Assembly: GCA_016929495.1 (NCBI GenBank) | Contig: JAFGIS010000219.1 | Span: 1-36,897 of the forward strand | From: Polyangiaceae bacterium | Lineage (GTDB): Bacteria; Myxococcota_A; Polyangia; Polyangiales; Polyangiaceae | Direction: 5' to 3' | DNA length: 36,897 bases | Shown: positions 29,211 through 36,897 of the stretch, in pieces | How the letters are laid out: every line of letters starts with the position of its first letter | Position numbering within the stretch: position 1 is the stretch's first letter | Program-made: the position numbers and the translations under genes | The notes under the pieces: model-generated | Databases searched by the model: none | Seen by the model: the letters and a program-made list of their open reading frames with translations, nothing else | Told to the model about the DNA's origin: nothing

Positions 29211-30182
29211 ATGATCAAGAATGTCGCCTCTACGGTCATTGTCGTTGCTGGGCTTACCCTGCTCGGCTGCGGTGCAACGCAGGAGCGTGCGACCGACCAG
29301 ACCGAGGCGCGTGCGGCAGGGAAGCCCGACTCGTCGGACACGAGCTCGGAGGAGCTGATGGACAGCGAAGAGAGCGCGTCGGAGACGAACGCGCCGGACG
29401 AGGACCTGAGCGAGGCATCGAGCGACACGGATACCTCGTCGGACCTGTCCACCGACGAGACCGAGGACGGCGTCGGACAATGCAACCCGAGCACGAAGAA
29501 GCTGGCGCTCACCCTCGACCGCGATTCGCTGAACCTCGAAAAGGGCCGCGCCCAGGCCACGATGGACGGACCGATCTGTCGCATAGAGCTCACCATCACG
29601 CGCCTCGATGGCCAGGAAGTGAAGAAGACTTTTCGCTACGACGGACCGCAGCGCGAGCTCCGATGGAACGGCGTGCCTCGGGACGAGACGGAAAAGGTGG
29701 AGATCCGAGCCTACGCGGAGAACGGCGCCTACGCGGGCGTCAAGATCGTGCCCTGGTCCGTGACCATTCCACACGAGGAAGTGCAGTTCGACACCGACAA
29801 GGCCAACATCCGTTCGTCGGAGGTCAAGAAGCTCCAGGACAGCCTCGAGAAGATCAGGGCCGCTCTCCGAGTCGTGCAGGACAAGAACCTTGGAACGATC
29901 ACGCTCTTCGTCGCCGGGCACACCGACACGATGGGTAGCGACGAGCACAACCTGGATCTGTCTCGCCGCCGTGCACAGTCGATTTCCGGTTGGTTCATGC
30001 AGAACGGCTTGTGCATACCGATCGCGTTCGAGGGCTTCGGCGAGAATGCGCTCAAGAAACAAACCGCCGACCAGGTCGACTGCCAGGAGAACCGGCGCGC
30101 CGACTACATCCTCTCGGTCGAACCCCCCACGATGAAGAAGGGCGGAACGCCGAACTGGAAATGGATCTCCAGGGGCTGCTGA
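29211..30182 (+). CDS. OmpA-family lipoprotein, peptidoglycan-binding
   Basis: The 323-residue protein has a lipoprotein signal with lipobox LTLLGC (Cys20), a very acidic Ser/Asp/Glu/Thr-rich segment (about residues 30-85), a beta-rich domain of about 100 residues, and a C-terminal OmpA-like domain (about residues 190-310). That domain starts with VQFDTDKANI, carries the GHTDTMGSDEHNLDLSRRRA motif with the Asp and Arg that bind the diaminopimelate side chain of peptidoglycan, and closes with NRRADYIL. It should tether the outer membrane to the cell wall. ATG 29211 has AAAGGA upstream at about 29196. A conserved Cys pair in the insert (LCIPIA and VDCQENRR) may form a disulfide. Confidence 0.9.
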   Translation: MIKNVASTVIVVAGLTLLGCGATQERATDQTEARAAGKPDSSDTSSEELMDSEESASETNAPDEDLSEASSDTDTSSDLSTDETEDGVGQCNPSTKKLALTLDRDSLNLEKGRAQATMDGPICRIELTITRLDGQEVKKTFRYDGPQRELRWNGVPRDETEKVEIRAYAENGAYAGVKIVPWSVTIPHEEVQFDTDKANIRSSEVKKLQDSLEKIRAALRVVQDKNLGTITLFVAGHTDTMGSDEHNLDLSRRRAQSISGWFMQNGLCIPIAFEGFGENALKKQTADQVDCQENRRADYILSVEPPTMKKGGTPNWKWISRGC

Positions 30183-30322
30183 TGGGCGTCGCGGCGCCAA
30201 ACGGCTCGGCACGCTCGAGCCGGGGAGTCTGCCGCACAAACCTGGCTGGCACGAACGTCGACGTTACGTGCTAGGCTCTTGGCCGCTCGGCTGAGGGCGT
30301 ATCGCGGCCGAGCAGGTGTCGA

Positions 30323-31897
30323 GTGACGCAGATGGATGCAAAACGGTTCGTACGGATCGCGCTGAACGCGCTGCTCATCCTGCTGGTGCTGGGTCGAGCA
30401 CGGCCCTCGTCAGGAGCGCCGGGTGATGCTGGATCGGGGCACGACGCGACATCGGCCCAGTCAGCAGACGCTGCCGGAAACACCAGGGCGCCTCCGGCCG
30501 CCTCAGCGAGCGGTGACGTCCAGGCTGATGCGCAGAAGGCGACCGATGCTGGAACGAGCAATGTGGTCGAGCCCGACGCAGCTGAAGCACCGAAGGCGCG
30601 CCGGCCGCTGCCTGTCGACACGCCTCCGCCCAGGGGGCGTGCGCCGGTCGTCGTCCGCGCCGACATTCGGGAGACCATCACGCAGGTGAGCGACGACATC
30701 ATCCGCGACGCGCTGGCGCTCGCCGTACGAGAGCGAGCTCAGGCCCTGTTGCTGGTCATGGACACGCCCGGAGGCGTGCTCGACGCCACTCGCAGCATCG
30801 TTCGACGCATGCTCTCCGCCCCCGTGCCGGTGATCCTATTCATCGCGCCGGCTGGGGCTCACGCAGGGTCGGCCGGTGTGTTTTTGTCCCTGGCCGCTCA
30901 TGTCACGCTGATGCAGCCGACCAGCAACATCGGCGCGGCCCACCCCGTGGCCCCCTTCGGCCAGGACATCAAGGGAGACGTCGGCAAAAAGGTCGTGAAC
31001 GACACGGCCGCCTGGGCCAAAAGCCTGGCCGAAACACGCGGACGCAACGTACAGTGGGCAGAAAAGGCCGTGCGCGAATCCGTCTCCCTGACGGCCACCG
31101 AGGCGGTCGCACAGCACGTCGTGGACGGCACCGCCCTCGACGTGGCGGATGCGCTCCGCAAGGCTGACGGGCGCGTGGTCGAGGTCGCCGACAGGCCGTG
31201 GAAGGTGACCACTCGGGGCGCGCGAGTGGTCCAATTCGAGCTCGGGTTCGCCGAGCACCTCTACGAGGCGTTGTCCAGTCCGGGGCTGGTGTATCTGCTC
31301 CTGCTCGTGGGCCTGCTGGGGCTTTACATCGAGTTCCAGCACCCTGGCTTGATCGTCCCCGGCGTGCTCGGGGCTACGGCTCTGGGCATCGTGATCGGCG
31401 TGCAGATGCTTCCCCTGAACAGTTTCGGGCTGCTCTTGATCGGGCTGGCAGCGGTTCTGTTCTTCGCCGAGGTCTACGTGACGAGCTTCGGTCTGTTGGG
31501 AGCCGCTGGTGTGGCCTGCCTGATCGCGGGCTCGTACCTGCTGTTCGACGTTCCTGGCTCGGCCGTGCGGCTCGGCGGCTGGACCATCTGGTCCGTGGCC
31601 CTCACGCTGTCGGCGTCTCTGCTGTGGATTGGATACAAGCTCGTGGCCATCAAGCGCCAGGGTGCAACGAGCGGCAGCGAGTTTCTGATTGGGCAGGTGG
31701 CACAGGTCGTGGAAGCGATCCGGCCCGATGCCGCCGGCAAGGTGTTTTTCGATGGTACGCTCTGGACCGCTACGGCGGCGTCTGCGCTCGAGCGTGGCGT
31801 ACGCTGCCGCGTCGTCGGCCGTTCGGGGCTGACCGTCCGAGTAGCGCCGCTCGAGCACGCTTCAGACCCAGTCGATCCCCCGTCCACTCAAACGTAG
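30323..31897 (+). CDS. nfeD: NfeD-family membrane serine protease (ClpP-class)
   Basis: The 524-residue protein has a signal/anchor segment (about residues 10-24), an Ala/Asp-rich linker, then a ClpP/SppA-class protease domain: [14 protein letters not shown], the putative nucleophile Ser in [10 protein letters not shown] and a likely catalytic Lys in the segment [20 protein letters not shown]. Four or five membrane segments follow (about residues 300-445), and a C-terminal OB-fold NfeD domain ([20 protein letters not shown]) completes the full-length form. Known members cleave the C-terminus of the partner stomatin. The slipin gene follows 10 nt downstream, giving the classic nfeD-slipin pair, probably involved in membrane domain organisation or quality control. 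GTG 30323 is used; ATG 30332 is an alternative. Confidence 0.93.
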   Translation: MTQMDAKRFVRIALNALLILLVLGRARPSSGAPGDAGSGHDATSAQSADAAGNTRAPPAASASGDVQADAQKATDAGTSNVVEPDAAEAPKARRPLPVDTPPPRGRAPVVVRADIRETITQVSDDIIRDALALAVRERAQALLLVMDTPGGVLDATRSIVRRMLSAPVPVILFIAPAGAHAGSAGVFLSLAAHVTLMQPTSNIGAAHPVAPFGQDIKGDVGKKVVNDTAAWAKSLAETRGRNVQWAEKAVRESVSLTATEAVAQHVVDGTALDVADALRKADGRVVEVADRPWKVTTRGARVVQFELGFAEHLYEALSSPGLVYLLLLVGLLGLYIEFQHPGLIVPGVLGATALGIVIGVQMLPLNSFGLLLIGLAAVLFFAEVYVTSFGLLGAAGVACLIAGSYLLFDVPGSAVRLGGWTIWSVALTLSASLLWIGYKLVAIKRQGATSGSEFLIGQVAQVVEAIRPDAAGKVFFDGTLWTATAASALERGVRCRVVGRSGLTVRVAPLEHASDPVDPPSTQT

Positions 31898-31900
31898 GAG
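31896..31900 (+). promoter_or_regulatory. Ribosome binding site AGGAG overlapping the nfeD stop codon
   Basis: AGGAG begins within the TAG stop of nfeD and lies 7 nt before the slipin ATG at 31908, consistent with coupled translation. Confidence 0.7.
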
Positions 31901-31907
31901 TGCTGTC

Positions 31908-32663
31908 ATGGACACAACCCCTCTCGCAATCGTCGTCGTACTGTTGTTGGTGCTCATCCTCTCCGGAGTGAGGGTGCTCAAGGAATACGAGCGTGGCGTC
32001 GTATTCCGGCTGGGCTCTGCCCTGAAAAGCGTCAAGGGACCGGGTCTCGTGCTCATCATTCCATTTGGCATCGACCGCATGGTCAAGGTGGACATGCGCG
32101 TCATGACGATGGACGTGCCTCCGCAGGACGTCATCACGCGTGACAACGTCTCCGTGAAGGTCAACGCGGTCGTTTACCTCAAGGTAGTCGACGCGCGGCG
32201 CGCCATCCTCGAGGTAGACCAGTACTACTACGCCACCTCACAGCTCGCACAGACCACACTGCGTTCGGTCTGCGGCGAGAAGGAGCTCGACACGCTGCTC
32301 ACGGAACGCGAGGCCATCAACGTGGCGTTGCAGAGCATCCTCGACAAGCATACCGACCCGTGGGGCGTGAAGGTCACGCTGGTCGAGGTCAAGCAAATCG
32401 ATCTGCCTCAGGAGATGCAGCGTGCCATGGCGGCACAGGCGCAGGCCGAGCGCAATCGCCGAGCCAAAGTCATCCACGCCCGTGGCGAAAGCGAGGCCGC
32501 CCTGCAGCTCTCGGAAGCGGCGCAGACCATGGAGCAACACCCGGTCATGCTTCAGCTACGCTACCTGCAGACTCTGCTCGAGGTCGCCTCGGAGCACAAT
32601 TCGACGACGATCTTCCCGGTGCCGATCGACGTCGTCCGGATGTTCTTCGAGAAGGGGCGCTAG
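31908..32663 (+). CDS. Slipin/stomatin-like SPFH protein
   Basis: The 251-residue protein has one N-terminal hydrophobic segment (about residues 5-22), then an SPFH (band 7) domain with the slipin signatures [51 protein letters not shown] and a C-terminal helical region rich in Ala/Glu ([20 protein letters not shown]). Slipins form oligomers at the cytoplasmic membrane that scaffold membrane microdomains. Coupling to nfeD (10 nt gap) indicates the two proteins work together, NfeD being the protease partner. Length is normal for the prokaryotic slipin family. Confidence 0.95.
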   Translation: MDTTPLAIVVVLLLVLILSGVRVLKEYERGVVFRLGSALKSVKGPGLVLIIPFGIDRMVKVDMRVMTMDVPPQDVITRDNVSVKVNAVVYLKVVDARRAILEVDQYYYATSQLAQTTLRSVCGEKELDTLLTEREAINVALQSILDKHTDPWGVKVTLVEVKQIDLPQEMQRAMAAQAQAERNRRAKVIHARGESEAALQLSEAAQTMEQHPVMLQLRYLQTLLEVASEHNSTTIFPVPIDVVRMFFEKGR

Positions 32664-32685
32664 CTAGACGACCATACCTCGTCGC

Positions 32686-33465
32686 ATGCAGTCTCTGGAA
32701 GAGCTAGCCCGCATCGCACTGGACGTGGCCACGCAAGCCGGACAGCTGGTGCTCGAAGGTTGGCGGAGTCATCCGGCCTTCGAGAAGAAGCGGCGTACGG
32801 ATCTGGTGACCCAGTTCGATCTCAGGAGTGAGCAGTTCATCGTCGACAGCCTCGAAGCGCGTACCCCTGGTGTGCCCATTTTCGCCGAAGAACGGGGTGG
32901 AAGGCTCGAGCAGGGGCAACAGTGGTGCTGCGACCCTCTGGACGGAACGACGAACTTCGTACACGGCCATCCCGTCTGGTCGGTGAGCATCGGGCTGTTG
33001 CGTGACGGTTGGCCCGTGGCGGGCGCGGTCGTGGCACCGGCCTTGAAAATGGCCTGGCATGGGTACGAAGGAGGCCTCGCCTGGCGCAACGGCGTGCCCT
33101 GCACGGTCAGCGCAACACGAACGCTCGACGAGACCTTCGCGGCCACCGGCTTCCCCTACGCCGGCCGCGAACGTGAGCCTGACGGCAACTTCTCGAGCTT
33201 CGTTCGAGTCAAGAAGGCCATCCAGGCCGTGCGCCGCTGCGGCTCGGCGGCCGTTGACTGCTGCTGGGTAGCCGATGGCACCTACGACGCCTATTGGGAA
33301 CGCATGATGAACCCCTGGGACCTTGCGGCCGGGATCGCGATTGCCCTGACAGCAGGCGCTCGGCTCTCGTGCCTCGATGGCGAAAGCTCGTGGACGCGCG
33401 GCCGCATCCTGTTGTCGAATGGACACGTACACGCGGGGGTGGCCCGGTTGATTGCCGGGGAGTGA
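32686..33465 (+). CDS. Inositol monophosphatase-family phosphatase
   Basis: The 259-residue protein has the metal-binding motifs of the Mg-dependent inositol monophosphatase/FBPase fold: Glu68-Glu69 in FAEERGG, DPLDGTTNF (Asp83, Asp86) and Asp212 in NPWDLAAG. This set removes a phosphate from inositol phosphate or related substrates (histidinol phosphate and PAP phosphatases belong to the same family). The motif details best fit the SuhB/IMPase group, but substrate cannot be fixed. ATG 32686 lies 22 nt after the slipin stop, so it may be co-transcribed with nfeD-slipin, though a functional tie is not obvious. Confidence 0.92.
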   Translation: MQSLEELARIALDVATQAGQLVLEGWRSHPAFEKKRRTDLVTQFDLRSEQFIVDSLEARTPGVPIFAEERGGRLEQGQQWCCDPLDGTTNFVHGHPVWSVSIGLLRDGWPVAGAVVAPALKMAWHGYEGGLAWRNGVPCTVSATRTLDETFAATGFPYAGREREPDGNFSSFVRVKKAIQAVRRCGSAAVDCCWVADGTYDAYWERMMNPWDLAAGIAIALTAGARLSCLDGESSWTRGRILLSNGHVHAGVARLIAGE

Positions 33466-33549
33466 GCACGCCGCGCCGTATCGTCCATTCCGACGTGTGC
33501 GCCGTCCCGTCACGACCGCCGACGGGTGCACGTCCGCAGGCGCGAGAGT

Positions 33550-35079
33550 ATGCTGGCGATCCCCATGGCCCGCCGTGACTACCTGGAACGTATCCTCAAG
33601 GCACGCGTGTACGACGTGGCCGTCGAGTCGCCGCTGGAGCTCGCCGAGGGACTCTCGGCACGGCTCGGCGTGCGTTTGTGGCTGAAACGCGAAGACACGC
33701 AGCCCGTCTTCTCTTTCAAGCTCCGCGGTGCATACAACATGATGGCGGGTCTCGAGCCAACCAGGCTCAAGCGCGGGGTCGTCACAGCCAGCGCCGGCAA
33801 CCACGCACAGGGCGTGGCGCTGGCCGCACAGCGGCTCGCCTGCCGCGCCGTGATCGTGATGCCAGTGACAACGCCCCGGATCAAGGTCGAGGCAGTCACC
33901 GCTCGCGGTGCGCAGGTCGTGCTGAGCGGCGACTCGTACGCGGAAGCCTACGAGCACGCACGCAATCTCGCGCTGCGACGGCGGCTCACATTCGTGCACC
34001 CCTACGACGATCCGGCGGTGATTGCGGGCCAGGGAACGATCGGCATGGAGATCCTGAGACAGACCACGCGTCCGATCCATGCGGTCTTCGTTCCAGTGGG
34101 TGGCGGCGGCCTCATCGCCGGCGTGGCGGCCTACATCAAGCGTCTGAGGCCCAAGGTTCGCATCATCGGTGTAGAGCCAGTCGACGCCAATGCCATGGCC
34201 CGGTCGCTCCGCGTCGGCCGCCGTGTCGTGCTCGACCACGTGGGTCTGTTCGCAGATGGCGTCGCGGTCAAACAGGTCGGAAAGGAGCCTTTCCGCCTGG
34301 CTCGGCAGCTCGTCGACGAAATGGTCTTGGTGGACACGGACGAGATCTGCGCCGCCATCAAAGACGTCTTCCTCGACACCCGTGTCGTCCTCGAGCCGTC
34401 CGGCGCCTTGGCGGTCGCCGGCGCCAAGGCGTGGGTCAAAAGGCACGGCATCACGGGGCGCGACTTGGTCGCCATCGCCTCCGGGGCCAACACCAACTTC
34501 GATCGCCTGCGGTTCGTGGCCGAGCGAGCGGAAGTGGGCGAGCACCGTGAAGCGGTCCTGGCCGTGACGCTGCCAGAAGAGCGCGGCAGCTTCCGGCGCT
34601 TCTGCGCTGCGCTCGGCGGGCGCAACATCTCCGAGTTCAACTACCGCATGTCCGACGCGCGCCGCGCCCACATCTTCGTGGGCGTGACGGTTAGCGACCG
34701 CGGCGAGACCGTCCGAATCGTGCGCGCCCTTCGGCGCGCAGGCTTCGCGACGCTGGACTTCTCGGACGACGAGCTCGCCAAGGGCCACGTGCGGCACATG
34801 GTGGGTGGACACTGCCCGCTCGCCAAGAACGAGCTCTTGTATCGCTTCGAGTTTCCGGAACGCCCCGGGGCGTTGATGAAGTTCCTCACGGCAATGAACC
34901 CGAGCTGGAACATCAGCTTGTTCAACTACCGAAACCTCGGCGCCGACTACGGCAGCATCCTGGTCGGCATCCAAGTGCCGCGGGCCGAGCTCCCCGAGTT
35001 TCGTCGGTCCCTCCGCGAACTCGGCTATCCCCATGCGGACGTGACACGCAACGCGGCGTATCGGCTGTTCCTCGGGTAG
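33550..35079 (+). CDS. ilvA: Threonine ammonia-lyase (biosynthetic), two C-terminal ACT-like domains
   Basis: The 509-residue enzyme converts threonine to 2-oxobutyrate and ammonia, the first step toward isoleucine. The pyridoxal phosphate Lys57 lies in SFKLRGAYNMM; the Gly-rich phosphate loop is VGGGGLIAG, and the catalytic domain runs to about residue 325. Two ACT-like regulatory domains follow (starting at about AVLAVTLPEERGSF and YRFEFPERPGALMKF), the arrangement of the long, isoleucine-inhibited form, not the short catabolic form. ATG 33550 matches the family N-terminus; GTG 33526 would add eight residues. It is 84 nt after the phosphatase gene and converges on glf. Confidence 0.95.
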   Translation: MLAIPMARRDYLERILKARVYDVAVESPLELAEGLSARLGVRLWLKREDTQPVFSFKLRGAYNMMAGLEPTRLKRGVVTASAGNHAQGVALAAQRLACRAVIVMPVTTPRIKVEAVTARGAQVVLSGDSYAEAYEHARNLALRRRLTFVHPYDDPAVIAGQGTIGMEILRQTTRPIHAVFVPVGGGGLIAGVAAYIKRLRPKVRIIGVEPVDANAMARSLRVGRRVVLDHVGLFADGVAVKQVGKEPFRLARQLVDEMVLVDTDEICAAIKDVFLDTRVVLEPSGALAVAGAKAWVKRHGITGRDLVAIASGANTNFDRLRFVAERAEVGEHREAVLAVTLPEERGSFRRFCAALGGRNISEFNYRMSDARRAHIFVGVTVSDRGETVRIVRALRRAGFATLDFSDDELAKGHVRHMVGGHCPLAKNELLYRFEFPERPGALMKFLTAMNPSWNISLFNYRNLGADYGSILVGIQVPRAELPEFRRSLRELGYPHADVTRNAAYRLFLG

Positions 35080-35111
35080 GGCGCGCCCGGCTGCTTCGCT
35101 CCTCGCCGGCC

Positions 35112-36386
35112 CTATCCCAGCTTCCGTCGGGGAACGCGGCACGAGGGAGGCGTGAAGTCCACACTAGCTACGGGCGCAGAGGCTCGCGTGGCTCGACGCA
35201 AACTGGTCGGACCTTCTGCGCGAGCTCGCCGAGTTCGCCGAGACGGGGAGACCGCCGGCGCCTCGGAATACGTCGCACCGACCCGCTCGCAGAATCCGAG
35301 GGCCGCCGCGATGACTTGGTCCATGTCGTAGTGGCGGTACTCGCCGAGCCTACCGCCGAAGTGGACGTGGGGAAACCGTGCGACGCCGAGCTCCTGGTAG
35401 CGGCGCAAGAGCGCATGGTTGCGCTCGTCGCTGACCGGGTAGAATTCAGGGCTTCCGGGTTTCCAGTCCGCCGGATACTGCCTGGTGAGCAGCGTCTTCC
35501 CGGTGACACGCCGGGACAAGAAATGCTTGTGCTCGATGCTGCGTACCCAGGGAACCGCCGCGTCCGTGAAATGGACGACGGCCGCGCCCTGCGCGTCGCT
35601 GGTGTCGACCAACTCGGTATCGAAGCGCAGCGACCGGTATTCGAGCGCTCCGAGCTCGTAGCCGAAGAATGCGTCGATGGGACAAGTGCAGACGACCAGG
35701 TCGTAGCCGCGCAGCAAGTCGTCGCGCTGAGCCATCAAGTCGGTCTCGAGCCGCACCTCGACCCCCTCGAGCAGTCGTTCGAAGAGCGCCGTGTAGCCCC
35801 GACGGGGCAGCCCCTGGTAGCGATCGTCGAAGTAGTCGTCGTTGCAGTCCGTCCGCACGGGCAAGCGTTTGACGATCTCGGCCGGCAGCGTACGGGGGTG
35901 CCGGTTCCATTGCTTGGCCGTGTAGCCCTCGATGAACAGGCGATAGATCTCGGGCCCGACGGTCGCAAGGCAGTAGTCCTCGAGATTGCGTGGATCGGCA
36001 ATGGGCACGCGGACTCGCTCGAGCGTGACCCTGGCCTCGTCGGGGGATCTGACACCGTAGATCTGGTTGAGCGTCACGAGGTTCACCGGGAAGCTGAAGA
36101 GCTTGCCGCGGAAGTTGACCTTCGCGCGGTGGGTGTAGGGCGCAAATGGCGCGAGCGTGTTCACGTAGTGCCAGATGCGTTCCGAGCTCGTGTGGAAGAC
36201 ATGCGCGCCGTATACGTGCTCATCGCAACCGGCGTCAGCCGAATAGCGCGTGTAGCAGTTGCCTCCGATGTGATCCCGCCGTTCGATGACGAGCACCTCG
36301 TGCCCCGCTTCCCTGAGCTCGCGAGCACATACCGAACCGTACAATCCTGCTCCGACGACGAGTACCCGTTTCTGTGCGTGGTCCAC
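35112..36386 (-). CDS. glf: UDP-galactopyranose mutase with an extra Arg-rich C-terminal tail
   Basis: The 424-residue protein starts at GTG 36386 with the FAD-binding motif VLVVGAGLYGSVCA and carries the UGM signatures IGGNCYTRY, YGAHVFHTSSE, YTAKQWNRHP, RGYTALFERLL and GRLGEYRHYDMDQV. It interconverts UDP-galactopyranose and UDP-galactofuranose with reduced FAD, supplying galactofuranose for cell-surface polysaccharide. Conserved sequence ends at about residue 375; the last 45 or so residues are Arg/Ala/Ser/Pro-rich and unlike the family, so they may be a lineage extension or result from a frameshift near the end. No ribosome binding site is clear before the GTG. Divergent from the sugar kinase gene. 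Confidence 0.93.
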   Translation of the reverse strand: MDHAQKRVLVVGAGLYGSVCARELREAGHEVLVIERRDHIGGNCYTRYSADAGCDEHVYGAHVFHTSSERIWHYVNTLAPFAPYTHRAKVNFRGKLFSFPVNLVTLNQIYGVRSPDEARVTLERVRVPIADPRNLEDYCLATVGPEIYRLFIEGYTAKQWNRHPRTLPAEIVKRLPVRTDCNDDYFDDRYQGLPRRGYTALFERLLEGVEVRLETDLMAQRDDLLRGYDLVVCTCPIDAFFGYELGALEYRSLRFDTELVDTSDAQGAAVVHFTDAAVPWVRSIEHKHFLSRRVTGKTLLTRQYPADWKPGSPEFYPVSDERNHALLRRYQELGVARFPHVHFGGRLGEYRHYDMDQVIAAALGFCERVGATYSEAPAVSPSRRTRRARAEGPTSLRRATRASAPVASVDFTPPSCRVPRRKLG

Positions 36387-36410
36387 GCAGTTGATACGGC
36401 ACGAAAGCCC

Positions 36411-36426
36411 GGGAGCTCAAGCTCCC
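36411..36426 (+). promoter_or_regulatory. Palindrome GGGAGCT-CA-AGCTCCC between divergent genes
   Basis: A perfect 7-bp inverted repeat with a 2-nt centre sits 25 nt upstream of the glf start and about 90 nt upstream of the sugar kinase start, in the only non-coding DNA between them. It could be an operator or a short leader hairpin. No regulator is assigned. Confidence 0.35.
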
Positions 36427-36514
36427 CTCGGCACCGTCGCGTAGTCGCGCCGGTCGGATGGGCGATGGTCAAGACGTTGACGCTGACCACCAAGTGCTGC
36501 TAGCGAATCCACCC

Positions 36515-36897
36515 ATGACCTCGACGAACACCGCTGATGACCTGTCGCTCCGACCCGTCGCGGACTGTCGCTGGGACCTGGTGAGCCTCGGAGAGGTGAT
36601 GCTCCGGCTCGATCCCGGTGACGGACGAACCCACACGACGCGGCATTTCGACGTCTGGGAAGGCGGAGGGGAGTACAACGTGGCACGCGGGCTGCGGCGC
36701 TGCTTCGGACTGCGTACGGCGGTGATCACTGCGTTGGTCGACAACCCGGTCGGTAGGCTCGTGCAAGATCTGATGCTCCAGGGCGGCGTTGATCTCTCGC
36801 TCGTGAAGTGGGTGGCGAACGATGGGGTCGGACGCACGGCCCGCAACGGGCTGAACTTCACGGAACGTGGTTTTGGGCCGAGGGCAGCGCTCGGCTG
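36515..36897 (+). CDS. PfkB-family sugar kinase, 3'-truncated by window edge
   Basis: From ATG 36515 the frame stays open to the end of the window (127 codons). The translated part has the start of a ribokinase/PfkB fold: LVSLGEVMLRLDPGD, the substrate-binding segment WEGGGEYNVARGLRR (family GG-x-xxN-VA pattern), TAVITALVDNPVGRLVQDL and GGVDLSLVKW. The GEVMLRL start and the overall order resemble 2-keto-3-deoxygluconate kinases, but specificity cannot be fixed because the ATP-binding and catalytic Asp region lies beyond the window. No clear ribosome binding site precedes the ATG. Confidence 0.85.
   Translation, partial: MTSTNTADDLSLRPVADCRWDLVSLGEVMLRLDPGDGRTHTTRHFDVWEGGGEYNVARGLRRCFGLRTAVITALVDNPVGRLVQDLMLQGGVDLSLVKWVANDGVGRTARNGLNFTERGFGPRAALG

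Noticed and set aside
28197..30239. 680-codon minus-strand open frame
   Set aside because: Antisense to the MYXO-CTERM and OmpA genes; Arg/Pro/Ser-rich noise.
32704..35142. 812-codon minus-strand open frame
   Set aside because: Antisense to the phosphatase and ilvA genes; product of random character, caused by high GC.

Overview
The window looks like chromosome from a high-GC myxobacterium, probably Polyangia/Sorangiineae. The grounds are: a Hanks-type Ser/Thr kinase fused to Sel1 repeats, exported lipoproteins with very long Thr-Gly-Gly/Ser-Gly-Gly linkers, a Cys-rich exported protein ending in a MYXO-CTERM-like tail (Cys, hydrophobic helix, Arg cluster), and strong GC bias at third codon positions. 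This taxonomic call rests on protein character only; no rRNA or other marker gene is present.

Layout. 1-2.7 kb: the 3' part of a hybrid histidine kinase/receiver gene, then a membrane-anchored HEXXH protein. 2.8-6.6 kb (minus strand): an outer-membrane-type lipoprotein with a Pro-Tyr-Trp repeat, then the kinase-Sel1 gene. 6.9-8.4 kb: a VAO/PCMH-type flavoprotein. 8.5-10.3 kb (minus): a Tat-exported lipoprotein glucuronoyl esterase (CE15-like). 10.3-11.5 kb: a scarred intergenic region with direct repeats, a decayed copy of a Tat signal sequence, palindromes, a 22-bp-stem hairpin and a Cys-rich protein fragment. 11.5-15.4 kb: three genes that look like tRNA anticodon-loop modifiers, namely mtaB, a bacterial elp3 and a Trm9/ALKBH8-like methyltransferase. 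15.6-19.2 kb (minus): pyruvate:ferredoxin/flavodoxin oxidoreductase. 20.0-26.0 kb: gltB-gltD. 26.0-30.2 kb: a group of cell-surface proteins (Gly-rich lipoprotein, coiled-coil protein, MYXO-CTERM protein, OmpA-like lipoprotein). 30.3-35.1 kb: nfeD-slipin, an inositol-monophosphatase-family protein and ilvA. 35.1-36.9 kb: UDP-galactopyranose mutase and the start of a PfkB-family sugar kinase that runs off the window.

The most interesting system is the tRNA block. MtaB makes ms2t6A at position 37, Elp3 starts cm5-type modification of U34, and the adjoining methyltransferase carries the N-terminal signature and C-terminal arrangement of eukaryotic Trm9, which converts cm5U34 to mcm5U34. elp3 and the methyltransferase gene are head-to-head with start codons 5 nt apart; elp3 and mtaB are tail-to-tail with 1 nt between stops. 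These are the bacterial counterparts of CDKAL1, ELP3 and TRM9/ALKBH8, which in eukaryotes all act on tRNA-Lys(UUU)-type anticodon loops. A bacterial mcm5U pathway is an inference from sequence, not a demonstrated fact.

The rest is mostly central metabolism (PFOR, GOGAT, threonine deaminase) and envelope biology typical of large myxobacterial genomes. No tRNA, rRNA, CRISPR array or intact transposase gene was seen.
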